DNA from: Arhodomonas aquaeolei DSM 8974
GTDB taxonomy: Bacteria; Pseudomonadota; Gammaproteobacteria; Nitrococcales; Nitrococcaceae
Length of the DNA: 64,000 nucleotides
Direction: 5' to 3'
Assembly: GCF_000374645.1 (NCBI RefSeq)
Contig: NZ_KB894801.1
Span: forward strand, 248,001-312,000
Made by a program: the position numbers and the translations under genes. Positions 1 to 9,395 of this stretch are shown one piece after another (position 1 is the stretch's first letter; each line of letters starts with the position of its first letter). Below the pieces are notes generated by a model. That model worked only from the letters and a program-made list of their open reading frames with translations. It ran no database searches and was not told the DNA's origin.

Positions 1-305
1 GCCTGCGGGAAAACGGCGTCACGCTGCTCAACCAGACGGTGCTGCTGCGCGGGATCAATGACGCGGTGGCGACGCTCGCAGCGCTCTCCGAGCGGCTGTT
101 CGAGCAGGGGGTGATGCCGTACTACCTGCACCTGCTCGATCCGGTGCGCGGCGCCGGCCACTTCGATGTGGACGAGCGGGAGGCCGCCGGCCTGATGCGC
201 GGGCTCGCCGATCGCCTGCCCGGCTACCTGGTACCCCGGCTCGTCCGCGAGGTTCCCGGGCGCAGCGCCAAGACCCACATTGCCTGGGACACGGCCCCGC
301 CGTAA
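1..305 (+). CDS. epmB: EF-P beta-lysylation protein EpmB, C-terminal part
   Basis: This is the 3' end of a gene whose start lies before the window; the reading frame is set from base 3. The visible residues (LLNQTVLLRGIND, then PYYLHLLDPVRGAGHFDV) match the C-terminal part of the lysine 2,3-aminomutase-like radical SAM enzyme EpmB. EpmB converts alpha-lysine to beta-lysine, which EpmA attaches to elongation factor P. The radical SAM CxxxCxxC motif lies in the missing N-terminal part, so the catalytic core cannot be inspected. The general KamA family is the alternative, but the PYYLH..DPV..A.HFDV block favours EpmB. Confidence 0.85.
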   Translation, partial: LRENGVTLLNQTVLLRGINDAVATLAALSERLFEQGVMPYYLHLLDPVRGAGHFDVDEREAAGLMRGLADRLPGYLVPRLVREVPGRSAKTHIAWDTAPP

Positions 306-476
306 GGCGAACGATTCGACATACCGCGAAACCGCCGGTTGTCGCGATGGCGCAACTCGCCCACTATAGCCTCCCGGGGCCGCCTCCGGCGGGGCGCACC
401 GCTCTCCGGGGCGGCGGCAGCGCTCCGCCGCAGCAGCCACGGCAAAGGAATCCGTGACGATAACAGCCGAGAGCTC

Positions 477-2552
477 ATGCCCAGCGACCACACACTGCGC
501 CTGCTGATCGCCGAGGACTCCCTCAACGACGCCGAACGTCTCGTCAGCGTCCTGCGCAATGTCGGCTACGCCGTGCGCCCGACCCGTACCGACGACGGCG
601 AGGCATTGCAGGCGGCGCTGCACGGCCAGGCTCAGGATATCCTGATCTGCGCCCCGGGGCTGACGGACCTGCCGCTGGACGAGGCGCTGCGGGTCATACA
701 GCAGTCGGGGCACGACCTGGGGGTGCTCGTACTCACCGAGGCGGAGGATCCGGAGCTGCGCCGCGAGGTGATGGCCATGGGGGTGGCCGACCTCGTGACC
801 AAGGCCGATCCCGACCATTTCCGGTACGTGATGGACCGCGAGTTCGCGGCGCTGCAGGCGCGTCGTGCCCAGCGCCGGCTGGAGGCCGCGCTCAGCGAGA
901 GCGAGCGCCGCTGCGAGAATCTGCTGGAGAGCTCCCGCGACGCCATCGCGTACGTCCACGACGGCATGCACATCTACGCCAATCACGCCTACGCCGAGCG
1001 CTTCGGCCTGGACGACCGCGAGGAGGTGGAGGGCATGCCCCTGCTCGACCTCATCGCACCGACCGAGCAGGCGGCCTTCCGTGAGCGCTTCCGGGCCTAT
1101 GCCCGCGACGGCGAGACCTCCGCGGAGATCGCCACGCGGCTGCGCGACGCCAACGGTGAGGAACGCGACGCCCACGTCGTGCTGACCGAGGGCAGCTGGG
1201 ACGGCGAGCATGCCACCCAGATCCTCATCCGGGGCCAGCAGCAGAATGACGACGCCCTGGCCGAGCGCCTGGAGCATCTCTCGCGCCAGGACATGCTCAC
1301 CGGCCTGCTCAACCGCAACCACTTCCTCACCCATTTGGGCAAGCGGCTCACCAGCAACCATGCCGAGGAGGCCGGCACCCAGCACGGCCTGCTCTATCTG
1401 CGCATCGACCGCAGCGATACCATTCAGCACAACCTCGGCATCGGCGCCCTCGACCAGGTGATAGCGGACACCGCGGACTGCCTCGAGGCCCAGCTCCCGG
1501 AGGGGGCCGCCCCCGCGCGTTACGCGGACACCGCCTTCGTCGCACTGCTCCCCGGCGCCAACGTCCACGACGCCCTCGCCGTCGCCGAATCCGTGCGCGA
1601 GGCCGCCTCACGTCAGACCAGCGATGTCGACGGCCATACCGTGAACAAGACGGTGAGCGTGGGCATCGCCATGATCGGCGACAACGTCGCGACCGCGGAG
1701 CAGGCGGTCAACCTCGCCGCCGAGGCCATGGACCAGGCCGCCCGCGAGGGCGGCGACCGCGTCCACCTCCACCAGGGCGCCGCCGAGGCCGGCGACGATA
1801 CCAGCGCCCTCGGTCCGCGGCTGGAAAAGGCCTTGTCCGACGGCCTGATCGAGTGCCTCTACCAGCCGGTGGTCGGACTGGGCGACGATGCCCCGGCGCG
1901 TTACCAGCTCCATTACCGCCTCAGCGACGACGACGGCCTGGTCGACCAGGCCACGCTGAGCAAGGCGGCCGCCGAGGCCGGACTGGCGGCGGCGCTGGAC
2001 CGCTACATCCTCGACGCCGGCCTCCGCGCCCTCGCCGGGCAGGGCGGAGACGGGCCGAGCCTGTTCGTCCCGGTGTGCGCCGACAGCCTCGCGGACGCCG
2101 GCTTCGAGACCCTGGTCGCCGCCGCCCTGGACGAGCATGGCCTGCGCCCGCGGCAGCTGATCATCGAGCTACGCGAGTCCGTCGCGATCACGCAGTTCAT
2201 GCAGATCGGGCGGATCGCCGAGGCCTTCTCGCGCGCCGGTATCGGCCTGTGCCTGACCGAGTTCGGCACCGGCCTGGACTCCTTCCGCATCCTCTACAAC
2301 CTGCCGGTGGGCTTCGTACGCCTCGATCCGGTGCTGCTGGAGGATCTCTACGCCGGGCGCGGCGCGGACGACCACCTCAACAAGCTCGCCAGCGCCGCCC
2401 ACGAGGCGGAATGCCTGATCATCGCCGAGGGCCTGACCGAGGCAGTGCATATCGCCCGCCTCTGGCAGCTCAACATCGACCTCATGCAGGGCGAGTTCCT
2501 TCAGGGCCCCGCCCCGGCCATGGACTACGACTTCGCGGGTATGGTCATCTGA
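477..2552 (+). CDS. fimX: FimX-like REC-PAS-GGDEF-EAL c-di-GMP effector
   Basis: This 691-residue protein has the domain order and length of Pseudomonas FimX, a c-di-GMP-binding protein that promotes type IV pilus assembly and twitching. The order is REC-like (about 5-125), PAS (about 145-255), GGDEF (about 270-430) and EAL (about 445-690). The GGDEF active site is degenerate (RYADTAF near 348-354). The EAL signature is replaced by YQLHYRL near 476-482, and DDFGTG reads TEFGTG near 594-599. Catalysis is therefore unlikely, and a binding role is inferred. The ATG at 477 is chosen because the REC domain (LRLLIAEDS) follows at once; the frame is open further upstream. The gene converges on htpX. 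A pilU gene lies 56 kb away. Confidence 0.85.
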   Translation: MPSDHTLRLLIAEDSLNDAERLVSVLRNVGYAVRPTRTDDGEALQAALHGQAQDILICAPGLTDLPLDEALRVIQQSGHDLGVLVLTEAEDPELRREVMAMGVADLVTKADPDHFRYVMDREFAALQARRAQRRLEAALSESERRCENLLESSRDAIAYVHDGMHIYANHAYAERFGLDDREEVEGMPLLDLIAPTEQAAFRERFRAYARDGETSAEIATRLRDANGEERDAHVVLTEGSWDGEHATQILIRGQQQNDDALAERLEHLSRQDMLTGLLNRNHFLTHLGKRLTSNHAEEAGTQHGLLYLRIDRSDTIQHNLGIGALDQVIADTADCLEAQLPEGAAPARYADTAFVALLPGANVHDALAVAESVREAASRQTSDVDGHTVNKTVSVGIAMIGDNVATAEQAVNLAAEAMDQAAREGGDRVHLHQGAAEAGDDTSALGPRLEKALSDGLIECLYQPVVGLGDDAPARYQLHYRLSDDDGLVDQATLSKAAAEAGLAAALDRYILDAGLRALAGQGGDGPSLFVPVCADSLADAGFETLVAAALDEHGLRPRQLIIELRESVAITQFMQIGRIAEAFSRAGIGLCLTEFGTGLDSFRILYNLPVGFVRLDPVLLEDLYAGRGADDHLNKLASAAHEAECLIIAEGLTEAVHIARLWQLNIDLMQGEFLQGPAPAMDYDFAGMVI

Positions 2553-2567
2553 CGCCCGGCACGCTGC

Positions 2568-3449
2568 CTAGGCGGCACCGGCCTCCTGGAGCGCCCGGAT
2601 GCGCACCTCGATAGGCGGATGCGACATGAACAGCCGCCGCAGCCCCGGGCCGCGACCGCCGTTGATCCCGAAAGCCTCGAGCTGATCCGGCATCTCCCCG
2701 GCATGCCCCCCCTGCAGCCGGCGTAGCGCCGCAATCATCGACTCACGTCCGGCGAGCCTCGCGCCGCCCGCGTCCGCACGGAACTCGCGCTGGCGCGAGA
2801 ACCACATCACGATCATCGATGCGAGGATGCCGAACAGGATCTCCGCGGCGATCACCGCGATCCAGTAGCCCATCCCGTAGCCGCGTTCGTTGCGGAAGAC
2901 CACGCGGTCCACGAACTGGCCGACGATCCGCGAGAGCACGATCACGAAGGTGTTCAGCACGCCCTGCAGCAGGGCCAGTGTCACCATGTCGCCGTTGGCC
3001 ACGTGGCTGACCTCGTGGCCGAGCACCGCCGACGCCTCCTCCCGACGCATGCCGCGGAGCAGGCCCGCACTGACGGCAACCAGCGCGTCGTCACGGCGCA
3101 TGCCGGTGGCGAAGGCGTTCATCTCCGCACCGTCGTAGATCCCCACCTCCGGCATGCCGATGCCGGCGGCACGGGCGTGGGTACGCACGGTGTCCACCAG
3201 CCACGCCTCGGTCTCGTTGGCCGGCTGGCTGATGACGCGTACCCCCATGAAGGTCCGCGCCATCCACTTCGAGCTCGCCAGCGAGATGAACGCCCCGCCC
3301 ATCCCGAAGATGGCGGCAAGCACCAGCAGGCCACCGGTGTTGAGGACCACGCCCTGGCGGGCGAGCATCGGCTCGAGGACGTTGAGCACCGTACCCAGGA
3401 GGACGAGCACGGCCAGATTGGTCGCGAGAAAAAGCCCGATCCGCTTCAT
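2568..3449 (-). CDS. htpX: Membrane zinc metalloprotease HtpX
   Basis: HtpX is an inner-membrane M48 protease that degrades misfolded membrane proteins, alongside FtsH. The 293-residue product has two N-terminal membrane segments (about 5-25 and 40-60) and the zinc motif HEVSH at 145-149. A second hydrophobic pair lies near 160-215. The third zinc ligand is in [12 protein letters not shown], near 222. Length and domain order are normal for the family. An AGGGAG-like ribosome site precedes the ATG. The gene is transcribed alone and converges on the FimX-like gene, with about 15 bp between the stops. Confidence 0.95.
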   Translation of the reverse strand: MKRIGLFLATNLAVLVLLGTVLNVLEPMLARQGVVLNTGGLLVLAAIFGMGGAFISLASSKWMARTFMGVRVISQPANETEAWLVDTVRTHARAAGIGMPEVGIYDGAEMNAFATGMRRDDALVAVSAGLLRGMRREEASAVLGHEVSHVANGDMVTLALLQGVLNTFVIVLSRIVGQFVDRVVFRNERGYGMGYWIAVIAAEILFGILASMIVMWFSRQREFRADAGGARLAGRESMIAALRRLQGGHAGEMPDQLEAFGINGGRGPGLRRLFMSHPPIEVRIRALQEAGAA

Positions 3450-3628
3450 AGACGCCCACTCCCTGTCGGCATGGCGACGAAACCGAATTGCGCCTGGCCC
3501 CCTCCCGCCCGGAGGCGCCCTTTACCAGCGCGGGGCGGTCCTCCCCGCCGAAGGTTCAACGGCGCGCGGGACGAATGGCCGGATCAGGATATGGGGACAC
3601 GGCGGGGCGGTTTCATCCCATCCGTCGG

Positions 3629-5875
3629 TCACTCGGCGGCGCCCAGCGCATCGACCCGCTGCAGCCCCCTCGGCAGCGCCTGGCCGCGCCGGCCGCGGGC
3701 ACCCTCGTAGGCCACGAGGTCCCCCGGGCGCAGGGTCAGGGTGCGCTTGCCGGCGGTGACCACCAGGCCCCGCCCCTGCGGAAGCACCGCCATCGCGGCC
3801 ACCCGCTCCGAACCGTCGGCGAGGCGCTCCCGCGGGATCCCGACGAGCTTGTTGCCCTTGCCCTTGGCGAGCTCCGGCAGCTCGGCGAGCGGGAAGACCA
3901 GCAGACGGCCCGCGGTGGTCGCCACCGCGAGACGGTCGCTCGCCGGGTCGTGGGCCGCCACCGGGGTCAGGACGCGCGCCCCGCCGGGTACGGTGAGCAG
4001 CGCCTTGCCCGAGCGGTTCTTGGCGAACAGGCTGGAGAGTTCGGTGACGAAGCCGTAGCCGTGGTCCGTGGCGAGCACCCAGCGCCCCTCGGGGTCGCCG
4101 GCGACCACGTGCTCGAAGTGGGCCCCGCCCTGGGGCGAGAGCCGCCCGGTGAGCGGCTCGCCCTGCCCGCGCGCAGAGGGCAGCGTATGCGCCGGCAGCG
4201 AATAGCTGCGGCCGCTGTCGTCGAGAAAGGCGACGAGCTGATTGGTTCGTCCGGGAGCGGCGTCACGGAAGCCGTCCCCGGCCTTGTACGACAGCCGCTC
4301 CGGGTCGACGTCGTGGCCCTTGGCCGCGCGTACCCAGCCCTTCTGCGAGAGGACCACGGTCACCGGCTCGCTGGGCACCAGCTCGGTCTCGGAAAGCGCC
4401 CGCGCGGAAGCGCGTTCCACCAGTGGTGAGCGGCGATCGTCGCCGTACTTGTCGGCATCCTCGCGCAACTCCTCCTGGATCAGGGCCGTCAGCCGGGCCG
4501 GCGAGTCCAGGGTCTCGCGGAGATCGTCGCGCTCGCGCTCCAGCTCCCCCTGCTCGGTGCGGATCTTCATCTCCTCCAGGCGCGCGAGGTGGCGCAGGCG
4601 CAGCTCCAGGATCGCCTCGGCCTGGCGCTCGGAGAGCCCGAAGCGCTCCATCAGCACCGGCTTGGGCTCGTCCTCCTCGCGGATGATCGCGATCACCTCG
4701 TCGATGTTGAGGTAGGCGATCAGGTAGCCCTCCAGCAGGTGCAGCCGGGACTCGACCTTGTCGAGCCGCCAGCGCAGCCGTCGGGTGACGGTGTCCCGCC
4801 GGAAGGTCAGCCACTCGGAGAGGATCTCGCGGAGGTCGCGCACCCGCGGACGGCCGTCCAGGCCGATGACATTGAGATTGACCCGGTAGGTCTTCTCCAG
4901 GTCGGTGGTCGCGAACAGGTGCTGCATCAGCTCGTCCGCGTCCACGCGGGCGGAACGCGGCGTGACCACCAGCCGGGTCGGGTTCTCGTGGTCGGATTCG
5001 TCACGCAGGTCCTCGACCATCGGCAGCTTCTTCGCCTGCATCTGTGCGGCGATCTGCTCCAGCACGCGGCTGCCGGAGACCTGGTAGGGCAGCGCGGTTA
5101 TCACTACGTCGCGCCCCTCCCTCTCCCAGCGCGCACGCATGCGCAGGCCGCCGGAGCCGGTCTCGTAGATCCTGCGGATGTCCGCCGGCGGGGTGACGAT
5201 CTCCGCCTCCGTGGGCATGTCCGGCCCGGGGATGTGCTTGCACAGCGCGGCCACGGAAGCGTCCGGCTCGTCCAGCAGGTGTATGCAGGCCGCCGTAATC
5301 TCGCGCAGGTTGTGGGGCGGAATGTCCGTGGCCATGCCCACGGCGATGCCGGTGCCGCCGTTGAGCAGGACGTTCGGCACCCGCGCCGGCAGCACCACCG
5401 GCTCGTCCAGGGTGCCGTCGAAGTTCGGCTGCCACTCCACCGTCCCCTGGCCCAGCTCGGCGAGCAGAAGCTGGGCGTAGGGCGCGAGCCGCGCCTCGGT
5501 GTAGCGCATGGCCGCGAACGACTTCGGGTCGTCCGCCGAGCCCCAGTTACCCTGGCCATCCACCAGCGGATAGCGATAGGAAAAGGGCTGGGCCATGAGC
5601 ACCATGGCCTCGTAGCACGCGGCGTCGCCGTGAGGGTGGTACTTGCCGAGGACGTCGCCGACGGTGCGGGCCGACTTCTTGTACTTCGCCGCCGCCGACA
5701 GCCCGAGTTCGGACATGGCGTAGACGATGCGGCGCTGCACGGGCTTCATCCCGTCGCCGATGTGCGGCAGGGCCCGGTCGAGTATCACGTACATGGCGTA
5801 GTCGAGGTACGCCTTCTCGGTGAACTCGTGCAGCGGGCGGCTCTCGAAGTCGGAGTACGTCTGGATGTCGGTCAT
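3629..5875 (-). CDS. parC: DNA topoisomerase IV subunit A
   Basis: ParC is the DNA-cleaving subunit of topoisomerase IV, which decatenates daughter chromosomes with ParE. The 748-residue product is the usual ParC length. The catalytic tyrosine is Y125 in [10 protein letters not shown]. The quinolone-determining region reads [13 protein letters not shown], with alanine at 85 where E. coli ParC has Ser80; the acidic residue E89 (Glu84 in E. coli) is kept. The C-terminal half is the DNA-wrapping beta-propeller. parE lies upstream on the same strand, about 200 bp away. The GyrA box expected in GyrA is not evident, which supports ParC. Confidence 0.95.
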   Translation of the reverse strand: MTDIQTYSDFESRPLHEFTEKAYLDYAMYVILDRALPHIGDGMKPVQRRIVYAMSELGLSAAAKYKKSARTVGDVLGKYHPHGDAACYEAMVLMAQPFSYRYPLVDGQGNWGSADDPKSFAAMRYTEARLAPYAQLLLAELGQGTVEWQPNFDGTLDEPVVLPARVPNVLLNGGTGIAVGMATDIPPHNLREITAACIHLLDEPDASVAALCKHIPGPDMPTEAEIVTPPADIRRIYETGSGGLRMRARWEREGRDVVITALPYQVSGSRVLEQIAAQMQAKKLPMVEDLRDESDHENPTRLVVTPRSARVDADELMQHLFATTDLEKTYRVNLNVIGLDGRPRVRDLREILSEWLTFRRDTVTRRLRWRLDKVESRLHLLEGYLIAYLNIDEVIAIIREEDEPKPVLMERFGLSERQAEAILELRLRHLARLEEMKIRTEQGELERERDDLRETLDSPARLTALIQEELREDADKYGDDRRSPLVERASARALSETELVPSEPVTVVLSQKGWVRAAKGHDVDPERLSYKAGDGFRDAAPGRTNQLVAFLDDSGRSYSLPAHTLPSARGQGEPLTGRLSPQGGAHFEHVVAGDPEGRWVLATDHGYGFVTELSSLFAKNRSGKALLTVPGGARVLTPVAAHDPASDRLAVATTAGRLLVFPLAELPELAKGKGNKLVGIPRERLADGSERVAAMAVLPQGRGLVVTAGKRTLTLRPGDLVAYEGARGRRGQALPRGLQRVDALGAAE

Positions 5876-6078
5876 CGGCGTTCCGTCGGTGATTCAGTCG
5901 GGATGTCGCGGCAAAGCTGCCACGGCGGGTGCACTATCGCAGGCTGCGGAAAGCGGGGGAGCGAAACCCGGCCCCGGACACACTGTGAATACCTCGCTGT
6001 ACGCTCGTGTGCGGCCATCCATGGCCGCACACGGTCCGGGGCCGGCCTTCCCTCCCCCATCGTGCACCGCACTCGGGG

Positions 6079-7971
6079 TCAAACCAGGGGCTCCGCCAGA
6101 TCGCCCTTGCGCTCGAGCCATTCGCGGCGGGCCGCCGCGGCACGTTTGCCGAGCAGCATGCCCATGAGCCGGTCCGTGTCCTCCGGCGCGTCCACGGTGA
6201 GCTGCACGAGCCGCCGGGTGTCCGGCGCCATGGTGGTCTCGCGGAGCTGCATCGGATTCATCTCGCCGAGGCCCTTGAAGCGGGTGGTCGTGACCTTGCC
6301 CCGCTTGCCCTCGGCCTCGATGCGGTCGTAGATGCCCTGGCGCTCGGACTCGTCGAGCGCGTAGTGGGTCTCCTTGCCCACATCCACGCGGTAGAGCGGC
6401 GGCATCGCCATGAACACATGGCCGGCGCGCACCAGCGCCGGGAAGTGGCGCAGGAACAGCGCGCACAGGAGCGTGGCGATGTGGGCCCCGTCCGGGTCGG
6501 CGTCGGCGAGCACGCAGACCTTGCCGTAGCGCAGCCGGGAGAGGTCGTCGGAGCCCGGCTCGATGCCGAGCGCCACGGCGATGTCGTGCACCTCCTGCGA
6601 GCCCATCACCTCCGCCGGATCGACCTCCCAGGTGTTGAGGATCTTGCCGCGCAGGGGCATCACCGCCTGAAACTCGCGGTCACGGGCCTGCTTGGCGGAG
6701 CCGCCGGCCGAGTCGCCCTCCACCAGGAAGAGTTCCGTGCGTGAGGTGTCCTGGCTGGTGCAGTCGGCGAGCTTGCCCGGCAGCGCCGGCCCGCTGGTGA
6801 CCTTCTTGCGGGTGACCTTGCGCGCGGCGCGCTGGCGGCGCTGGGCACTGGCGATCACCAGCTCGACGATCCCCTCCGCGGCGGCCACGTGCTGGTTGAG
6901 CCAGAGGCTGAAGGCGTCCTTGACCACGCCGGAGACGAAGGTGGCGCACTCCCGCGACGACAGCCGCTCCTTGGTCTGCCCTGAGAACTGCGGGTCCTCG
7001 AGCTTCACCGAGAGCACGAAGGCCAGCCGCTCGAAGATGTCCTCCGGGGCGATCCGCACCCCCCGCGGCAGGAGGTTGCGGAACTCACAGAACTCGCGCA
7101 CCGCCTCGGTCAGGCCGCTACGCAGGCCGTTCACGTGGGTGCCGCCCTGGGCGGTGGGGATGAGGTTAACGTAGCTCTCCTGGACGACCTCGCCGTCCTC
7201 CGGCAGCCAGGCCACCGCCCATTCCACGGCCTCGCGCTCACCGTTCACCCGCCCGGTGAACGGCGACTCGGGGATGAACGGGGTGTCCTGCAGCGCGCCG
7301 CGCAGATAGTCCACGAGGCCGTCCTCGTAGTACCAGACGGTTGACTCGCCGCTCGCCTCCTCCTCCAGGCGCACGGTGAGCCCCGGGCACAGCACCGCCT
7401 TGGCACGCAGGACGTGCTTGAGCCGCGGCACGGAGAAGCGCGCCGAGTCGAAGTAGCTCGCATCAGGCCAGAAGTGCAGCTCGGTGCCGGTGTTGCGGCG
7501 GCCCACCTCGCCGACGACCTGGAGGTCCTCGACCTTCTCGCCGTGGGCGAAGGCCATGCGGTAGCGCTTGCCGTCGCGCCGGATCTCCACCTCCAGGCGC
7601 AGCGACAGCGCGTTCACCACCGAGACGCCGACACCGTGCAGGCCGCCGGAGAACTGGTAGCTCTTGGAGGAGAACTTGCCGCCGGCGTGGAGCTTGCTGA
7701 GGATCACCTCGACGCCGGGCAGTCCCTGCTGCGGGTGGGTATCCACGGGCATGCCCCGGCCGTCGTCGCGTACGGACAGCGAGCCATCACGGTAGAGGGT
7801 GACCACGATCTCCCGGGCGTGGCCGGCAATCGCCTCGTCCACACTGTTGTCGATAACCTCGGCGGCGAGGTGGTTGGGCCGGCTGGTATCGGTATACATC
7901 CCCGGCCGGCGCCGCACCGGGTCCAACCCCGTTAGCACCTCGATGGAAGCGGCATCGTATGTCGTCGCCAT
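6079..7971 (-). CDS. parE: DNA topoisomerase IV subunit B
   Basis: ParE is the ATPase subunit of topoisomerase IV. The 630-residue product has the GHKL ATP-binding motifs EVIDNSVDEAIAG and DDGRGMPVD near the N terminus. The TOPRIM domain carries EGDSAGGSAKQARDR and PLRGKILN. The frame stays open to 8034, but the ATG at 7971 gives the conserved start MATTYDAASIEVL. It also leaves a divergent promoter region shared with xseB. parC follows on the same strand, so the two subunits are probably made together. Confidence 0.95.
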   Translation of the reverse strand: MATTYDAASIEVLTGLDPVRRRPGMYTDTSRPNHLAAEVIDNSVDEAIAGHAREIVVTLYRDGSLSVRDDGRGMPVDTHPQQGLPGVEVILSKLHAGGKFSSKSYQFSGGLHGVGVSVVNALSLRLEVEIRRDGKRYRMAFAHGEKVEDLQVVGEVGRRNTGTELHFWPDASYFDSARFSVPRLKHVLRAKAVLCPGLTVRLEEEASGESTVWYYEDGLVDYLRGALQDTPFIPESPFTGRVNGEREAVEWAVAWLPEDGEVVQESYVNLIPTAQGGTHVNGLRSGLTEAVREFCEFRNLLPRGVRIAPEDIFERLAFVLSVKLEDPQFSGQTKERLSSRECATFVSGVVKDAFSLWLNQHVAAAEGIVELVIASAQRRQRAARKVTRKKVTSGPALPGKLADCTSQDTSRTELFLVEGDSAGGSAKQARDREFQAVMPLRGKILNTWEVDPAEVMGSQEVHDIAVALGIEPGSDDLSRLRYGKVCVLADADPDGAHIATLLCALFLRHFPALVRAGHVFMAMPPLYRVDVGKETHYALDESERQGIYDRIEAEGKRGKVTTTRFKGLGEMNPMQLRETTMAPDTRRLVQLTVDAPEDTDRLMGMLLGKRAAAARREWLERKGDLAEPLV

Positions 7972-8014
7972 GCGTAATCGTGTCCCTCTCGTCGGCCCTG
8001 AGGCGTGCCGCGGC

Positions 8015-8056
8015 AGTGTAACGCAACGCAACACCCGGCGGTGTGTGCGTTACACT
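8015..8056. promoter_or_regulatory. Interrupted palindrome between parE and xseB
   Basis: Two perfect 11-bp inverted arms, AGTGTAACGCA (8015-8025) and TGCGTTACACT (8046-8056), are separated by 20 bp. That spacer holds a smaller ACACC/GGTGT inverted pair. Each arm, read outward, ends in TACACT, which resembles a -10 hexamer with an upstream TG. Symmetrical divergent promoters, or a dimeric repressor site covering both, are possible. No convincing -35 element is seen in either direction. The role is inferred. Confidence 0.5.
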
Positions 8057-8114
8057 ACGTCCTGTCCACCCCCTCCTGCCAAGGGGACGCACACCGCAGC
8101 AGCGCGCCGGAGCC

Positions 8115-8399
8115 ATGACCGACGACAGCGACAACACCAACACGGCGGACGCCGACGGCCACACCCCGGATTTCGAGACCGCACTGGCGGAGCTTGAGGA
8201 GCTGGTCGCGCGCATGGAACGCGGCGACCTCAGCCTGGAAGACTCCCTGAGCGCGTTCGAGCGCGGCGTCGGCCTGACCCGGGTCTGCCAGAAGGCGCTG
8301 ACCGAGGCGGAGCAGAAGGTCGAGGTACTGCTCGGCGACAGCGACGACGACAGCGCCGGCCTCGCGCCCTTCGACGAGGGGGAAGGCGATGGCGATTGA
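8115..8399 (+). CDS. xseB: Exodeoxyribonuclease VII small subunit
   Basis: XseB is the small subunit of exonuclease VII, which degrades single-stranded DNA together with XseA. The 94-residue product contains the family core [32 protein letters not shown], given here as its landmarks [12 protein letters not shown] and GDLSLEDSL, followed by the [13 protein letters not shown] helix. The acidic tail ([20 protein letters not shown]) is longer than in E. coli. The ATG at 8115 is chosen because upstream codons in the frame are not conserved in the family. Its 3' end overlaps ispA by 11 bp, so the two are translationally coupled. Confidence 0.92.
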   Translation: MTDDSDNTNTADADGHTPDFETALAELEELVARMERGDLSLEDSLSAFERGVGLTRVCQKALTEAEQKVEVLLGDSDDDSAGLAPFDEGEGDGD

Positions 8400-9273
8400 A
8401 CAGCGCCTCTCCGAGTGCCGCGAGCGCGTGGAAGCGGCCCTCGAGCACGCCCTGCCCCCCGCGGGTCTGGCGCCCGCACGGCTGCACGAGGCGATGCGCT
8501 ACGCCGTGCTCGGCAACGGCAAGCGCCTGCGCCCCCTGCTGGTCTACCTCGGCGGGGAGGCTCTGGACGCCCCCGCCGCCGCCCTTGATGCCGCCGCCTG
8601 CGCGGTGGAATGCATCCACTGCTACTCGCTGGTCCATGACGACCTGCCCGCCATGGACGACGACGACCTGCGCCGCGGCCGCCCCACCTGCCACCGAGCC
8701 TACGACGACGCCACCGCCATCCTGGTCGGCGACGCCCTGCAGGCCCTGGCGTTCCGGCTCGTTGCCCGGACCCCGGGGGTCGGCGCCGAGGCCCGAGTCG
8801 CCATGCTCGACACCCTGGCAACCGCTGCCGGCTCGCGGGGGCTGTGTGGCGGCCAGGCCATGGACCTCGCCGCCGTCGGCCACGCGGTCACGGAGGCCGA
8901 GCTCGAGGCGATGCACATCCACAAGACGGGGGCCCTGATCCGCGCGAGCGTGCGCCTCGGCGCCCTCTGCGGCGAGGCACCGGATGCCCCGGAGCTGGAG
9001 CAGCTCGATCACTATGCCAAGTGCATCGGCCTCGCCTTCCAGGTCCAGGACGACATCCTCGACGTGGACGGCGACGCGGACGTGCTCGGCAAGGCGAGCG
9101 GCGCCGACGCCCGCCTGGACAAGCCCACCTACCCGGCTCTGCTCGGCCTCTCGGAGGCGCGGGCCTTCGCCGCGCAGCTGCGCGACGACGCCCTCGCCAG
9201 CCTGGAGCCGCTGGGGGAACGGGCCGAGGGCCTGCGCGAGATCGCCAACTACGTGATCGAACGGGATCACTGA
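8389..9273 (+). CDS. ispA: Farnesyl diphosphate synthase
   Basis: IspA condenses IPP with DMAPP and then GPP to give farnesyl diphosphate, in the cytoplasm. The 294-residue product has the first aspartate-rich motif around 84-92 ([15 protein letters not shown]) and the second at 221-225 (DDILD). It also has the GNGKRLRP substrate loop at 43-50. The start overlaps the end of xseB, as in many gammaproteobacteria. In those genomes dxs usually follows; here dxs is absent and an alcohol dehydrogenase promoter begins right at the ispA stop. Confidence 0.93.
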   Translation: MAIEQRLSECRERVEAALEHALPPAGLAPARLHEAMRYAVLGNGKRLRPLLVYLGGEALDAPAAALDAAACAVECIHCYSLVHDDLPAMDDDDLRRGRPTCHRAYDDATAILVGDALQALAFRLVARTPGVGAEARVAMLDTLATAAGSRGLCGGQAMDLAAVGHAVTEAELEAMHIHKTGALIRASVRLGALCGEAPDAPELEQLDHYAKCIGLAFQVQDDILDVDGDADVLGKASGADARLDKPTYPALLGLSEARAFAAQLRDDALASLEPLGERAEGLREIANYVIERDH

Positions 9274-9310
9274 GGCAAGATCGTCCAGCTTTCGGACGCT
9301 TTCCTCAATC
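9274..9310 (+). promoter_or_regulatory. Putative AraC-type direct-repeat operator, copy 1
   Basis: GGCAAGATCGTCCA (9274-9287) is followed by TTTCCTCAATC (9300-9310), 26 bp start to start. The cores TCGTCCA (9281) and TCCTCAA (9302) form direct repeats 21 bp apart, which is two helical turns and typical of AraC/XylS-family sites. The same arrangement occurs at 12147-12183 before the aldehyde dehydrogenase gene. The AraC-type regulator encoded between them is the natural candidate to bind. Confidence 0.65.
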
Positions 9311-9395
9311 CCACGGGCACGGACGCCGGGCTAGCCTCATCGATGAGATCACGGTGCCCACAGAGGCACGCCCGTACCCAGGAGGAGGGAACGCC

